From contig NZ_SJEE01000019.1 in the NCBI RefSeq assembly GCF_006937785.1, forward strand, positions 31,788-95,787: DNA of 64,000 bases. Direction: 5' to 3'. The translations under genes were made by a program, and so were the position numbers. The notes below the pieces were generated by a model that worked only from the letters and a program-made list of their open reading frames with translations, was not told the DNA's origin and searched no databases. Source of the stretch: Pseudanabaena sp. UWO311 (GTDB taxonomy: Bacteria; Cyanobacteriota; Cyanobacteriia; Pseudanabaenales; Pseudanabaenaceae). Of the stretch, positions 42,073-51,055 are shown in pieces. Position 1 is the stretch's first letter. Every line of letters begins with the position of its first letter.

Positions 42073-42109
42073 TATATAGAGAACCTCGCTTTGCGAGGTT
42101 CTCTATATA
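42073..42109. repeat. 17-pair hairpin between ccmM and ccmN
   Basis: TATATAGAGAACCTCGC-TTT-GCGAGGTTCTCTATATA begins two bases after the ccmM stop. It may attenuate transcription into ccmN or protect the upstream mRNA. Confidence 0.7.
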
Positions 42110-42111
42110 AG

Positions 42112-44148
42112 CTACTTAGCTGGACGATGAATAATACCTTCAAATACACGACGCTTTGCCTTGGTGTCAATACCAAGCAAACGTACATACTCATCACCAT
42201 GCTCAGCCAAACAAGCTTCCAAAGCACGAATTACTTCAGACTCATTCGATGCTGCGATCGGTGAGCAGCTAAACCAAGAGCTAGTACGGAAATGACGCTC
42301 ATCGGCATGTTCAGTACCAATCCGATAGCCCTGAGACAAAAGTTGACGAATACGCGACATCATGTCAGCGCTAATCTTGCCAGCACTACCACCACCATAG
42401 GAACTATTGCTAGAGTTGCTGACTTTAACCGCAGTACGAGTTGCAGTGATGGGTTGACCGCCTGGACGATGAACCAACACTTCTACTACACGACGTTTTG
42501 CCTTGGTGTCAACACCAACTAGACGGACATACTCATCACTGTATTCCGCAATGTAATTTTCTAAAGCTGCGATCGCGGCTGGTGCGTGTTTAGCCGTAAT
42601 GGCAGGCAGAGTCTGCCAAGAAGTTGTACGGAAATGGCGCTCATCAGCATGTTCAACGCTAATGCGATGCCCTTGAGCCAAAAGCTGACCCACTATAGTG
42701 GAGATGTCATTAGCAACACCCTTGCCATTGGTTGTACGAGGAGCGCTATAGCTAGCTGAGGAACCATTGCCATTAGACTGAATGCTTACAGCTTGGCTAT
42801 CGGCACGTTGAATAATAGTTTCAACTACGCGGCGTTTTGCCTTCGTATCTACGCCAACCAGACGCACATACTCGCCTTCATGCTCAGCAAGAATAGTATT
42901 TAATGCAGAAATCACAGTAGATTCATTGGAAGCATCGATCGCTGGGCCAGTTTCCCAAGAACCAGAACGGAAGTGCCGCGCATCAGCAAATTCAGTACTA
43001 ATGCGATAGCCTTGAGCAAGCAATTGACGCACTTGACCTGAAATATCAGCACTGGCAGCACCATTCGAGGTTGCTTTGGATGCGCTATAGGCATTGCTAG
43101 ATCCATTACTGGATGTTGCATTACTGATTACCACAGGCTTATCACTGGGGCGCTGAATAATAGTTTCTGAAACACGGCGCTTTGCTTTGGGATCAACCGC
43201 AACTAAGCGGACATATTCGCCTTCATTTTCAACTAAAGCAGCTTGTACAGCGGTAATTACTGTTGTAGCTTCAGATGTATGTGGAATAGCATGAGATTGC
43301 CAAGATCCACTGCGAAAGCGACGTACATCTGCGTACTCAACTGCTACATGGTAGCCCTGACCTAAAAGTTGTCGTATTTGCTGCGCTAAATCCCCATTCA
43401 TAGGTTCGTTCCTCTGTGCGTTTGTATTTGTGCTTGTAAAATTTATCTTGGTCTGATTTGTCTGATTAAAATCTTGTGTATTAATTTGCGTACTAACGCT
43501 AGCGCTTGGTTGTGGCGAGTTCTGTTGTTTTTGGCGAATCGGTGTAATGCAGGCAATATCAGCAGCACAGCGATACCCTTGCCTTAAGGACTCGTTGATA
43601 CCGACAACATGACTCGCAAATTTTTGGTCTGACTCCCGCACATTTGGTAGCAGATCGGCTTGTTGCTGCGTTGTAATCACTGCACCAGAAGGAACATATT
43701 TACCCGCAGGAATTTCTACATCTTGGACAAGAGCATGTAAGGAAATAATGCAGCCGTCTCCGACTCGCGCATTAAATACCGTCGAGCGGAACCCGATAAA
43801 GCAATTATTGCCAACATAAGCTGGCCCATGGATTAGAGCCATATGTGTGATTGAGGTACTATCACCAATCCAGACGGAATATTCTTTGCCGTCGTCGCCA
43901 ATCACACGACCTTTTTCTAAACCATGAATAACCACACCGTCTTGGACGTTAGTACTATTGCCAATATGAAAAGGATTACCCTCATCGGCACGAATCGATG
44001 TACCTGGGGCAATCAAAACATTAGCGCCGATATAAACGTCGCCAATCAGATTGGAAAAAGAATGAACGTAGGCGGATGGATCTATTTTGGGTTCTGCCAA
44101 GTTCCTAGACCAAGGTGTAGGGGGGGCAGCAAAGCTACGAACTACCAT
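42112..44148 (-). CDS. ccmM: Carboxysome scaffold and carbonic anhydrase CcmM, four RbcS-like modules
   Basis: Residues 1-200 of this 678-residue protein form a gamma-carbonic anhydrase beta-helix with 'DGVVIHGLE' and '[14 protein letters not shown]', and keep the Cys pair in '[10 protein letters not shown]' that forms an activating disulfide in characterised CcmM. After a linker come four Rubisco small-subunit-like modules (about 250-335, 365-450, 480-565, 595-678), each with 'FR..SW' and 'EYVRL..VD.KAKRRV'. These modules crosslink Rubisco. Only the last keeps both redox cysteines ('FSCSPIAA' and 'LEACLAEH'); the first three lack them. An internal start at 43401 can make the short form. Confidence 0.95.
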   Translation of the reverse strand: MVVRSFAAPPTPWSRNLAEPKIDPSAYVHSFSNLIGDVYIGANVLIAPGTSIRADEGNPFHIGNSTNVQDGVVIHGLEKGRVIGDDGKEYSVWIGDSTSITHMALIHGPAYVGNNCFIGFRSTVFNARVGDGCIISLHALVQDVEIPAGKYVPSGAVITTQQQADLLPNVRESDQKFASHVVGINESLRQGYRCAADIACITPIRQKQQNSPQPSASVSTQINTQDFNQTNQTKINFTSTNTNAQRNEPMNGDLAQQIRQLLGQGYHVAVEYADVRRFRSGSWQSHAIPHTSEATTVITAVQAALVENEGEYVRLVAVDPKAKRRVSETIIQRPSDKPVVISNATSSNGSSNAYSASKATSNGAASADISGQVRQLLAQGYRISTEFADARHFRSGSWETGPAIDASNESTVISALNTILAEHEGEYVRLVGVDTKAKRRVVETIIQRADSQAVSIQSNGNGSSASYSAPRTTNGKGVANDISTIVGQLLAQGHRISVEHADERHFRTTSWQTLPAITAKHAPAAIAALENYIAEYSDEYVRLVGVDTKAKRRVVEVLVHRPGGQPITATRTAVKVSNSSNSSYGGGSAGKISADMMSRIRQLLSQGYRIGTEHADERHFRTSSWFSCSPIAASNESEVIRALEACLAEHGDEYVRLLGIDTKAKRRVFEGIIHRPAK
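43399..43416 (-). promoter_or_regulatory. Internal ribosome site and start for short CcmM
   Basis: Inside ccmM the minus strand reads GAGGAACGAACCTATG, with the ATG at 43401 opening '[16 protein letters not shown]' directly before the first RbcS-like module. The product would be 429 residues with four modules, matching the role of the short CcmM isoform (M35 type) known from other species. Confidence 0.7.
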
Positions 44149-44329
44149 AGTGAATCTGCACTTCTAAGCTTTACCTATATCTTGATTTTCAAAATCGAGA
44201 GTATAAGAACTTAAAAGCGCTCCTCCAAATAACAACTTAAGCTACAACATCGGAGAACTATTATTTACTAGCGCTGATTGCCAAAGCTTTAGTGATAAAT
44301 ACTTATTAATAAATAATTAATAAATGTCA

Positions 44330-44638
44330 CTATTGCATTCTCTCACTATATTTTTTACTGTAGAGAGTGCGATCGCTTAGGCTAACTGTGTCGATGATGG
44401 CGATAACCGCTGCATCAATCGGACGATTTTCACTGTCTCGCACTTGTCTTGCGCCACTACCACGGGTGAATAGCACCCACTCATCTACGCCAGCACCAAC
44501 TGTATCAGTAGCAACTTCATAATCTGGAAGTAGCTGCCCTTGCAAATCAACAAGTTGCAAAAGCAGAAACTTAGTTCCAGACAAATTGGACTCTTTGTAG
44601 GTACTGACGACCGTACCGTAAACCCTAGCGATTTGCAT
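44330..44638 (-). CDS. ccmL: Carboxysome vertex protein CcmL
   Basis: This 102-residue BMC-P (EutN/CcmL) protein opens 'MQIARVYGTVVSTYKESNLS' and contains 'GAGVDEWVLFTRGSGARQV', the pentamer-forming pattern. CcmL pentamers close the twelve vertices of the icosahedral shell. The length is normal. It lies between ccmK and ccmM on the same strand, the usual order. Confidence 0.95.
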   Translation of the reverse strand: MQIARVYGTVVSTYKESNLSGTKFLLLQLVDLQGQLLPDYEVATDTVGAGVDEWVLFTRGSGARQVRDSENRPIDAAVIAIIDTVSLSDRTLYSKKYSERMQ

Positions 44639-44756
44639 ATTGTTATAAGTACGTGAACAGATGTGAAAGCTAACAAGTCAATCGCTAAACTAAATCGACA
44701 CACTAAACCAAAAGTGAAAGGCAAAGCGAAAGGCGATCGCGCTAGTTAAGCCCTAA

Positions 44757-45098
44757 CTATGGACGGTTCATAGGACGGATGGAGTTTACATTGTCACGGA
44801 ACTGTTCAACTTCTTCGGTGTAGCGAATAGGTAGAACATACTCAAGGTTTTCGTGAGGACGAGCAATGATGTGTGTAGAAAGTACTTGTCCGCCGTTTAC
44901 ACGTTTGACAGACTCAGTACCTGCTGCTACTGAAGCTTGTACTTCGGATACATCGCCACGAACGATAACGGTAACGCGACCACTACCAATCTTCTCGTAT
45001 CCAACTAAGGTTACGCGAGCTGCCTTTACCATGGCATCTGCTGCTTCTACAACGGCAGGGAAACCAAGGGTTTCAATCATTCCAACTGCGATTGCCAT
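44757..45098 (-). CDS. ccmK: Carboxysome shell hexamer CcmK, longer copy
   Basis: This 113-residue single BMC-domain protein reads '[20 protein letters not shown]', then '[20 protein letters not shown]' and '[20 protein letters not shown]'. The C-terminal helix is about ten residues longer than in the adjacent copy ('[12 protein letters not shown]'). The class is CcmK1/CcmK2-type major shell protein. It forms hexamers that tile the facets and pass bicarbonate and other anions through the pore. I leave the number off because K1 and K2 differ little. ccmL follows after about 120 bases. Confidence 0.93.
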   Translation of the reverse strand: MAIAVGMIETLGFPAVVEAADAMVKAARVTLVGYEKIGSGRVTVIVRGDVSEVQASVAAGTESVKRVNGGQVLSTHIIARPHENLEYVLPIRYTEEVEQFRDNVNSIRPMNRP

Positions 45099-45213
45099 AA
45101 TTCATGTTCTCCTAGAAAAATAAATAATGAAATTAATGAAAATTTAGTCTTTTGATACTTTTTTTTGAAAGTCTTTTTGAGACAATCAGAAAAAGCAATC
45201 AAATAAAACAAGT

Positions 45214-45522
45214 CTAAAAAGCAAATTGTTCTACTTCTCGCGTATAGCGAATAGGTAGTACATATTCTAGGTTTTCGTGTGGTCGAGCAATGGTGTGAGT
45301 CGAAACAACTTCGCCCCCATTAACCCGATTTGCACCTTCAACACCAGCAGCAATGGATGCTTTCACCTCAGAGATATCACCTCTGATGATGACAGTTACT
45401 CGTCCACTACCAATTTTCTCGTAACCCACAAGGGTAACACGAGCTGCTTTGACCATGGCATCAGCCGCTTCTACAATTGCGGGAAAGCCTCTAGTCTCGA
45501 TCATTCCAATAGCGATCGGCAT
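45214..45522 (-). CDS. ccmK: Carboxysome shell hexamer CcmK, shorter copy
   Basis: This 102-residue BMC-domain protein ('[20 protein letters not shown]', '[17 protein letters not shown]') is a tandem paralogue of the longer ccmK downstream. It ends directly after the last beta strand and lacks the extra C-terminal residues. Paired ccmK genes at the head of the cluster are standard and give mixed facets. It is preceded by a 560-base non-coding region that probably carries the main ccmKKLMN promoter. A 115-base gap separates the two ccmK genes. Confidence 0.93.
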   Translation of the reverse strand: MPIAIGMIETRGFPAIVEAADAMVKAARVTLVGYEKIGSGRVTVIIRGDISEVKASIAAGVEGANRVNGGEVVSTHTIARPHENLEYVLPIRYTREVEQFAF

Positions 45523-46084
45523 AATTTAGCCAGTATCCTTACGACTCTCTAAAAAACTGAAGTTCTCGCGGTTGTATCTATCAAAAGATGTAGATGCACG
45601 AGCGCAACTATTGATCTTAGCTACGATCGGTTCGCTTGAAACATCAAATTTCAAATTTTTAATACAAAATAAAAATGAGATGACGCTTGGCGCACTTTTG
45701 TAACTACTTTTTTGAAAGTAGCTTTTCGCAGCTAATTTACAGATATCCTTTGACTTGTTGCAATTATTTACTTAGATAGTTATTTAAAAAACAACCAATT
45801 TAAGTATTTATTACTACTGGTGTAGCCATTCTAAATCTGAATAATCAGAGAAATTGAATAATACTAATATATTCAACTCTATCTTTATATCTACGATAAC
45901 TAGTGGCGGTACATTTGACAATATAAGCCGTCATGATAAATCTAAATAGTCGATATAATCAGGGCTTATTCCCTTGACAGAGAAGGAGTTCAGGCTGCAA
46001 ATTCTCTTACTACACTATTTTTCAATTTAAGGATTCACAACCAAGACAAATAGCGAGAAACTGATAGTTTGTTTTTGCGAGTGG
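45523..46084. other. Long upstream region of the ccmKKLMN genes
   Basis: About 560 bases of AT-rich DNA between ccmO and the first ccmK. It is the best candidate for the promoter and a CO2-responsive operator of the ccmKKLMN unit, but I see no unambiguous -35/-10 pair and no gene. Confidence 0.55.
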
Positions 46085-46831
46085 TTAGCGATCGCCAATC
46101 GAAATAGTTTCCACTTCGGCAATCTCTAGATTAGGTAATTGTACTAATTCTCTTTCTTGTTCTTGTAAAGCAATCATCGGGATATTTACAGGTATTGGTG
46201 ATTCGATCCAATATTCTGATGTCGGTAGGGTTTCTTCAAGATCGTCAAGAGGACGAGGAATAATCATCAAGGTATGAAACTCACCAATGCGCTCGGCTTC
46301 ATACATCCCTGCTTCGATCGCGATTGCGACATCCGCCACGTTACCGCGAATAATTGCCGTACATAGTCCTGCGCCGATCGTTTCATAGCCTGCTAGATGC
46401 ACGTCTGCTGATTTCAACATCATATCAGCAGCTCCCACCATCGCTGGGAATCCGCGTGTTTCTAGCAACCCGATCGCCTGATTACTCAGACGGCTATATC
46501 GCCCATCGGTTAACTGACTAAGTCGGGTACTAATTGGCAAAATCGCCTCTAAATTAGGGTAGGGGCGGGGAATCACAATCGTTGAGACTAATTGCCCAAA
46601 TTCTCTAGCAGTTTCTGCGCCAGCCTCTACTGCCATGCGGACATCAGTAATCTGTCCGCGTATGATCGCTGTGCAAAAACCATTACCAACTTTTTCATAT
46701 CCGACCAGTCTCACAGTTGCCGATTTGAGCATCATGTCAGCAGTTCCCACAATTGCAGGGAAACTAATAGTTGAGACCATTCCCAAAGCACTTCCTGAGA
46801 GATCGATTCTTTGAGATGCACTACTAGACAT
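46085..46831 (-). CDS. ccmO: Tandem-BMC carboxysome shell protein CcmO
   Basis: This 248-residue protein has two BMC domains (about 12-100 and 118-205, 'ALGMVSTISFPAIVGTADMM' and 'AIGLLETRGFPAMVGAADMM'), the mark of CcmO, plus a C-terminal extension of about 40 residues ('ALQEQERELVQLPNLEIAE'). CcmO forms trimers that act as pseudo-hexamers in the shell. Here it lies upstream of ccmK, whereas in many beta-cyanobacteria it is at the end of the cluster or elsewhere. It is separated from the first ccmK by 560 bases, so it may have its own transcript. Confidence 0.93.
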   Translation of the reverse strand: MSSSASQRIDLSGSALGMVSTISFPAIVGTADMMLKSATVRLVGYEKVGNGFCTAIIRGQITDVRMAVEAGAETAREFGQLVSTIVIPRPYPNLEAILPISTRLSQLTDGRYSRLSNQAIGLLETRGFPAMVGAADMMLKSADVHLAGYETIGAGLCTAIIRGNVADVAIAIEAGMYEAERIGEFHTLMIIPRPLDDLEETLPTSEYWIESPIPVNIPMIALQEQERELVQLPNLEIAEVETISIGDR

Positions 46832-47184
46832 TAGCTAACACAATGATTAAGAAAATTTATGATGAAGCCTAAAGCAATCAACACTACTCTGTATCTTAAC
46901 TGATATGGCAATTGCTAGAAACCCAAGGATAAAAGATGGCGCAGAGCGCCGCCTTTTATCCTTGGGTTTAACGTGGCGATAGCTATAAAGATCAGCCAAA
47001 TACATGTTTTAAGATACACATAGTCTAAAGTTTACCTGCTAAAACAATCTAGATAGACAAATAGTCTAGTAAACAATCAGGTCTTCAGATATCTTTGAGA
47101 TATGACGTAATTAGGCTCTGAAAACCCATACTATAGAGCAATAAATTTTAATACTTGCGTTCACAACGGTCTGAAGATAGGAAA
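46832..47184. other. Divergent intergenic region with a family A repeat
   Basis: About 350 bases between ccmO and the GGDEF gene, which are divergent. It holds the hairpin 46919-46969 and the promoters of both genes. No gene is seen. Confidence 0.6.
46919..46969. repeat. 24-pair hairpin, family A
   Basis: AAACCCAAGGATAAAAGATG plus GCGC against GCGCCGCCTTTTATCCTTGG and GTTT, with one mismatch near the core and an AGA loop. A 'GGCGATAGCTATAAAG' box follows it, as at 24069. Confidence 0.82.
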
Positions 47185-48192
47185 ATGCAACTGCCTGAAG
47201 CCTTGCCTAAAAAAGAGTATGTCCTAGTTATAGATGATACGCAGCCTAACTTACATTTATTAATAACTATGTTGACCCGTAGGGGTTACCAAGTAATTGG
47301 TGTAAGTGATAGCTTAAAAGCAGTTTCAACAGCACAGACTGAGATGCCTGACTTGGTAGTTTTAGATATTAATATGCCCAATATGAATGGGTTTCAGGTC
47401 TGTGAACAATTAAAATCTAGCGATCGCACTCGTGATATTCCCGTAATTTTTATTAGTGCGCGGGACGAAGTTTTAGACAAAGTACAAGCATTTGCAGTGG
47501 GTGGTGTTGACTATATTACTAAGCCATTTCAAATTGCGGAAGTACTGGCAAGGGTCGAGAATCAGCTTACATTACGTAGATTACAAAGACAGCTACAAGA
47601 ACAAAATGAACGACTGAAGCAAGAAATTAATAGTCGGATTATTGCGGAAACATTACTTCAAGAAGCTAATGAAAAATTAGGGCGATTGGTCAATTTAGAT
47701 GGTTTAACTCAGCTTGCCAATCGCCGCTGCTTTGATGAATATTTAGATCAAGAGTGGCAGAGACTAGCAAGAGAGCGTTTGCCCTTGTCTTTGATCATGT
47801 GTGACATTGATTTTTTTAAGAACTATAACGACACCTATGGTCATGTGGCTGGGGATGATTGTCTCCGCAAAGTTTCGCTTTTAATCAAGCAATCTGTACA
47901 TCGTCCTGCGGATTTGGTAGCGCGTTATGGTGGTGAGGAATTTGTGATTGTATTGCCGAATACTGACATAGAAGGCTCTATCGCAATTGCTGAGATTATT
48001 CGGCAGAGCCTTCAAGAGTTAGCAATCCCCCATGAAGATTCAGCAGTTAGCCAGCTTGTAACGCTAAGTATGGGCGTAACTTCTTTGGTTCCTGTTACCG
48101 ATTCTCACCCTTCGGTGTTGCTGACGGCTGCCGACTATGCGCTATATCGAGCGAAAGAGTTAGGAAGAAATCAAACTTATCAAATTGGCTAA
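47185..48192 (+). CDS. Response regulator with GGDEF output
   Basis: Started at 47185, after an AGGAA ribosome site, the protein has 335 residues. Residues 10-130 form a receiver domain with the phospho-acceptor in 'LVVLDINMPNMNGFQVCEQL' and the closing 'ISARDEVLDKVQAFAVGGVD', 'YITKPF'. A short coiled coil leads to a GGDEF domain (about 165-330) with the active-site variant 'GGEEF' and an intact inhibitory RxxD site ('RPAD') five residues upstream. It should make c-di-GMP under control of an unlinked histidine kinase. No kinase is in the window. Confidence 0.92.
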   Translation: MQLPEALPKKEYVLVIDDTQPNLHLLITMLTRRGYQVIGVSDSLKAVSTAQTEMPDLVVLDINMPNMNGFQVCEQLKSSDRTRDIPVIFISARDEVLDKVQAFAVGGVDYITKPFQIAEVLARVENQLTLRRLQRQLQEQNERLKQEINSRIIAETLLQEANEKLGRLVNLDGLTQLANRRCFDEYLDQEWQRLARERLPLSLIMCDIDFFKNYNDTYGHVAGDDCLRKVSLLIKQSVHRPADLVARYGGEEFVIVLPNTDIEGSIAIAEIIRQSLQELAIPHEDSAVSQLVTLSMGVTSLVPVTDSHPSVLLTAADYALYRAKELGRNQTYQIG

Positions 48193-48196
48193 ATTT

Positions 48197-48237
48197 TAAG
48201 AAAAGATGTCGCGAAGTGTCGCCTTGTCTTAAAATTC
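48197..48237. repeat. Degenerate hairpin between convergent genes
   Basis: TTTTAAGAAAAGATGTCGCG against CGCCTTGTCTTAAAA pairs imperfectly. It lies between the convergent GGDEF and ABC ATPase genes. Confidence 0.5.
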
Positions 48238-49005
48238 ATCGTTTTCAGGGGAAGTAGAATCACGTCTCAACAAATTATCAATATCGCTCCAGTTAACAAG
48301 ACTAGCGATCTCATCTTGGACTAGCTGACCTTTATGTAAACAAATTAGCTGATCGCACCAAGTTTGGACTAAATCAAGTTGATGATTGATCATCACCACT
48401 GTTACGGGCTGAGGTAATTGGGTTAGCTCAGTTAAAACATCTAGTAATAAATGCGATAACCCACGATCTAAAGCTGATGTGGGCTCATCCAGTAATAGTA
48501 TTTCTGGCTCCATTACTAAGGCTCTGGCGATCGCGACCCATTGTCTTTGCCCAAGTGATAACTCTAGCTCTGATCGATTTAGCAGTTTAGAATCAAGCTG
48601 CAATTTATCTAGCCATTTTTGCGATCTCGCATTAATTTCGCTCTGTGTAAAATTTTGCAACGTTAGAGGATAAGCGATCGCTTCAGCAACAGTCATTCCT
48701 AATAAGCTCGGCTCCTGTGGAACCAGCAAGACTCGCCGCCGCAAAGTTTGAATCGGAATTTCTTGAATATTTTTGCCAGTGAGAGTAATTGTCCCCACTG
48801 ATGGATCGGTTAAACGATTGAGCAAACGCAAAAATGTCGTTTTCCCAGATCCTGTTGCGCCAATTAACGCAGTTTTACTTCCTTTGGCGATCTCAACAGA
48901 AATATCCATCAAAAGTGTGCGAAATTTAGTTTGATAGCTCACTTGGTTCGTAGCGATCGCTACCTTGTCGGGAAGTATCTGAGATGGTAATGAAACCTTT
49001 TGCAT
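48229..49005 (-). CDS. Stand-alone ABC transporter ATP-binding protein
   Basis: Started at 49005 ('MQKVSLPSQILPDKVAIATN') the protein has 258 residues; the longer frame would run into the divergent gene. Walker A is 'GATGSGKTTFLRLL', the Q-loop lies in 'RRVLLVPQEPSLLG', the signature is the variant 'LSLGQRQWVAIARAL' and Walker B is 'PEILLLDEPTSALDRG', so it should hydrolyse ATP. No permease or binding protein gene is adjacent, so its partner is elsewhere. The family resembles importers for phosphate, amino acids or metals, and the substrate is unknown. It is divergent from the FecR gene with a short shared promoter region. Confidence 0.87.
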   Translation of the reverse strand: MQKVSLPSQILPDKVAIATNQVSYQTKFRTLLMDISVEIAKGSKTALIGATGSGKTTFLRLLNRLTDPSVGTITLTGKNIQEIPIQTLRRRVLLVPQEPSLLGMTVAEAIAYPLTLQNFTQSEINARSQKWLDKLQLDSKLLNRSELELSLGQRQWVAIARALVMEPEILLLDEPTSALDRGLSHLLLDVLTELTQLPQPVTVVMINHQLDLVQTWCDQLICLHKGQLVQDEIASLVNWSDIDNLLRRDSTSPENDEF

Positions 49006-49102
49006 AATGTAACTGTCTTTGCGATTAGCGATCGGGAAATTGGGACGCAGCCTTGAATTTATTAAACCCTTTCTCATGCTCAAGTAGGGAGAACAATCAC
49101 AT

Positions 49103-50155
49103 ATGTATTTATGGAATCTTTTCAAGAAATCTTCGCAAAAACTTGTTAGACAGCATCGTCAAAAACGACTTGCCTTTTTCTTTGCAGGGTTATGTATTTT
49201 TGCCTTAGCTGCTCCCCAGCTAGCTCCTGCTTCTGCCCAATCGACTCAAGCGACTGTGCAGGAAATTCTAGACGGCAACCAAGTCTTTATTCAAAATCAG
49301 CGAGCATCCGTTAATGATGTAGCAAGGCAACAGCAGCAAGTTCGTACAGGCAATTCTAGAACAGCACTACTGTTTAATACTGGAGCAGTTGCGAGACTAT
49401 CAGCTAATTCAGTACTAAGTATTGGACAATGTGCTCGACTCAAGCGAGGAACAATTTTAATCAATGGTGCAGTTAACGCCTGCTCATCTTCGATTACGAC
49501 AGGTGTACGTGGCACGACTTATTTACTAGAAGTAGATGAGTCAGGCAATCAACAGGTCAAAGTGTTAGAAGGCGAAGTTGTGGTTAAGCGTAACGCAACT
49601 CCAATAATTGATGAAGAGGATCAACCCACAACGGGAACAAAACCCACTGATCCAAAGCCAACGAGTCCTTCAAATCAAAAGCCTAACGTCACTTCTCCAA
49701 CTACCGTACCTAAGTTTAAACAGTTTGGACCTTCTCCGTCGGTGATCCCCCCAACGACGACACCTCCAACGACAACACCTCGAATAAACACTCCAAAACC
49801 CCAAGACGGAAAACCTGTTGAGCCATTAAATGGTAAACCTGCTAATGACAAACCCATACTTCAAATTGAGAAGCCAATATCACCTACGCAGCAACCTGAT
49901 GAGGTTGTGCTGAAGGCTGGCGAAAAAGTTGAAGTTAATCAGGGTGGTGCTTTAGGAATAATTCAGCAGCTTACTGAAAATGAGTTTGTAAGTTTGCTCA
50001 AGGGGAATTTATTTGAGGGCTTTACTAACCAAATCCCAGGCATCGATAAAGTTCGTTCTGTGTTTAATGGACTATTCCCAGGCGCAAACTTTCCGATTTC
50101 GATCCCAGGAATACCAATACCAAACATTCCTAGTATTCCTAGTCTTCCGTTCTAA
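49103..50155 (+). CDS. Exported FecR-domain protein
   Basis: This 350-residue protein has an N-terminal signal peptide (about 1-47, ending 'PQLAPASAQS') and a FecR domain (about 60-165). The domain carries 'VRTGNSRTALLFNTGAVARL', 'SIGQCARLKRGTILI' and 'TTGVRGTTYLLEVD'. A Pro/Thr-rich linker (165-290) and a C-terminal hydrophobic, Gly/Ile/Pro-rich repeat ('IPGIPIPNIPSIPSLPF') follow. In cyanobacteria secreted FecR proteins of this type are not linked to iron transport and their role is unknown; no sigma factor or TonB receptor is beside it. The gene is divergent from the ABC ATPase gene. Confidence 0.83.
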   Translation: MYLWNLFKKSSQKLVRQHRQKRLAFFFAGLCIFALAAPQLAPASAQSTQATVQEILDGNQVFIQNQRASVNDVARQQQQVRTGNSRTALLFNTGAVARLSANSVLSIGQCARLKRGTILINGAVNACSSSITTGVRGTTYLLEVDESGNQQVKVLEGEVVVKRNATPIIDEEDQPTTGTKPTDPKPTSPSNQKPNVTSPTTVPKFKQFGPSPSVIPPTTTPPTTTPRINTPKPQDGKPVEPLNGKPANDKPILQIEKPISPTQQPDEVVLKAGEKVEVNQGGALGIIQQLTENEFVSLLKGNLFEGFTNQIPGIDKVRSVFNGLFPGANFPISIPGIPIPNIPSIPSLPF

Positions 50156-50178
50156 TTGTTAGCGCTTTGCGCTCTAAG

Positions 50179-50232
50179 ATAAATACAGAAAAAGCACCAT
50201 AAACTAGTTTATGGTGCTTTTTCTGTATTTAT
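50179..50232. repeat. Perfect 54-bp palindrome without a loop
   Basis: ATAAATACAGAAAAAGCACC plus ATAAACT is followed at once by its exact complement. As RNA it would form a stem of about 25 pairs. It lies between the FecR and lipB genes, which point the same way, 24 bases after the FecR stop. Confidence 0.85.
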
Positions 50233-50245
50233 TCTGGATTTTGAT

Positions 50246-50926
50246 ATGCCTCGAACTTGTTTGCTTTATCAAAGCGATCGCCCGATCCCATACCTCACTG
50301 CATGGCAATGGCAAAAGCAATTGGTTGAAGAGCGCAAACAAGCTAGAAAAAACGAGAAAGACTTACCTGATGTGCTATTAATAATCGAGCATCCCGCCGT
50401 TTATACGTTGGGACAAGGTTCGAGCTTAGAGTTTTTGAAATTTAGTCCCGAAGATCCTAATATCGAATGTCATCGTATCGAGCGGGGCGGGGAAGTTACC
50501 CATCATGCGATCGGGCAGTTGGTTGCTTATCCAATTTTAAATCTTGACTATCATCAACATGATTTACATTGGTACTTGCGACAACTCGAAGAGGTTATTA
50601 TTCAAGTTCTAGCTAAATTTGATGTACCTTCAAAACGTATTCAAGGCTTAACTGGCGTTTGGATCAATCAATCTGGGCAAAGCCAAAAAATTGCTCAAAT
50701 CGGAATCAAAGTTAGTCAATGGATAACCATGCATGGCTTCGCTTTAAACGTAAATATGGACTTATCAGGTTTTGAGTGCATTGTTCCCTGCGGAATCACA
50801 GATTGCCATGTTTGTAATCTAAATCAGTTTGTATCTGATGTGAGTATTGAAGAGGTAAAAATTGTGATCGCGCAAACCTTTTCTCAAATATTTGATTTGG
50901 AATTACAATTTCAAGCGATCGATTAA
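50246..50926 (+). CDS. lipB: Octanoyl transferase
   Basis: This 226-residue protein matches LipB: 'HPAVYTLGQGSSLEFL', 'IERGGEVTHHAIGQLVAYPI', the catalytic lysine in 'KIAQIGIKVSQWITMHGFAL' and the catalytic cysteine in 'FECIVPCGITDC'. It moves an octanoyl group from ACP to lipoyl domains, the first step of lipoic acid assembly. The length is typical. It stands alone; lipA is not in the window. Confidence 0.93.
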   Translation: MPRTCLLYQSDRPIPYLTAWQWQKQLVEERKQARKNEKDLPDVLLIIEHPAVYTLGQGSSLEFLKFSPEDPNIECHRIERGGEVTHHAIGQLVAYPILNLDYHQHDLHWYLRQLEEVIIQVLAKFDVPSKRIQGLTGVWINQSGQSQKIAQIGIKVSQWITMHGFALNVNMDLSGFECIVPCGITDCHVCNLNQFVSDVSIEEVKIVIAQTFSQIFDLELQFQAID

Positions 50927-50933
50927 TCAAGAA

Positions 50934-50984
50934 AGCAATACCAAAGAACAAAATGGCTCCAGCATTTTGTTCTTTGGTATTGCT
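50934..50984. repeat. 22-pair hairpin after lipB
   Basis: AGCAATACCAAAGAACAAAA plus TG pairs with its complement around a seven-base loop, eight bases after the lipB stop. Confidence 0.75.
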
Positions 50985-51055
50985 GAGCTAATTACTTAGG
51001 GGTTGTTGATGAATAATGTAGCGTAGTATAAAAATCAGAGCCGTTAAATCCCAAT

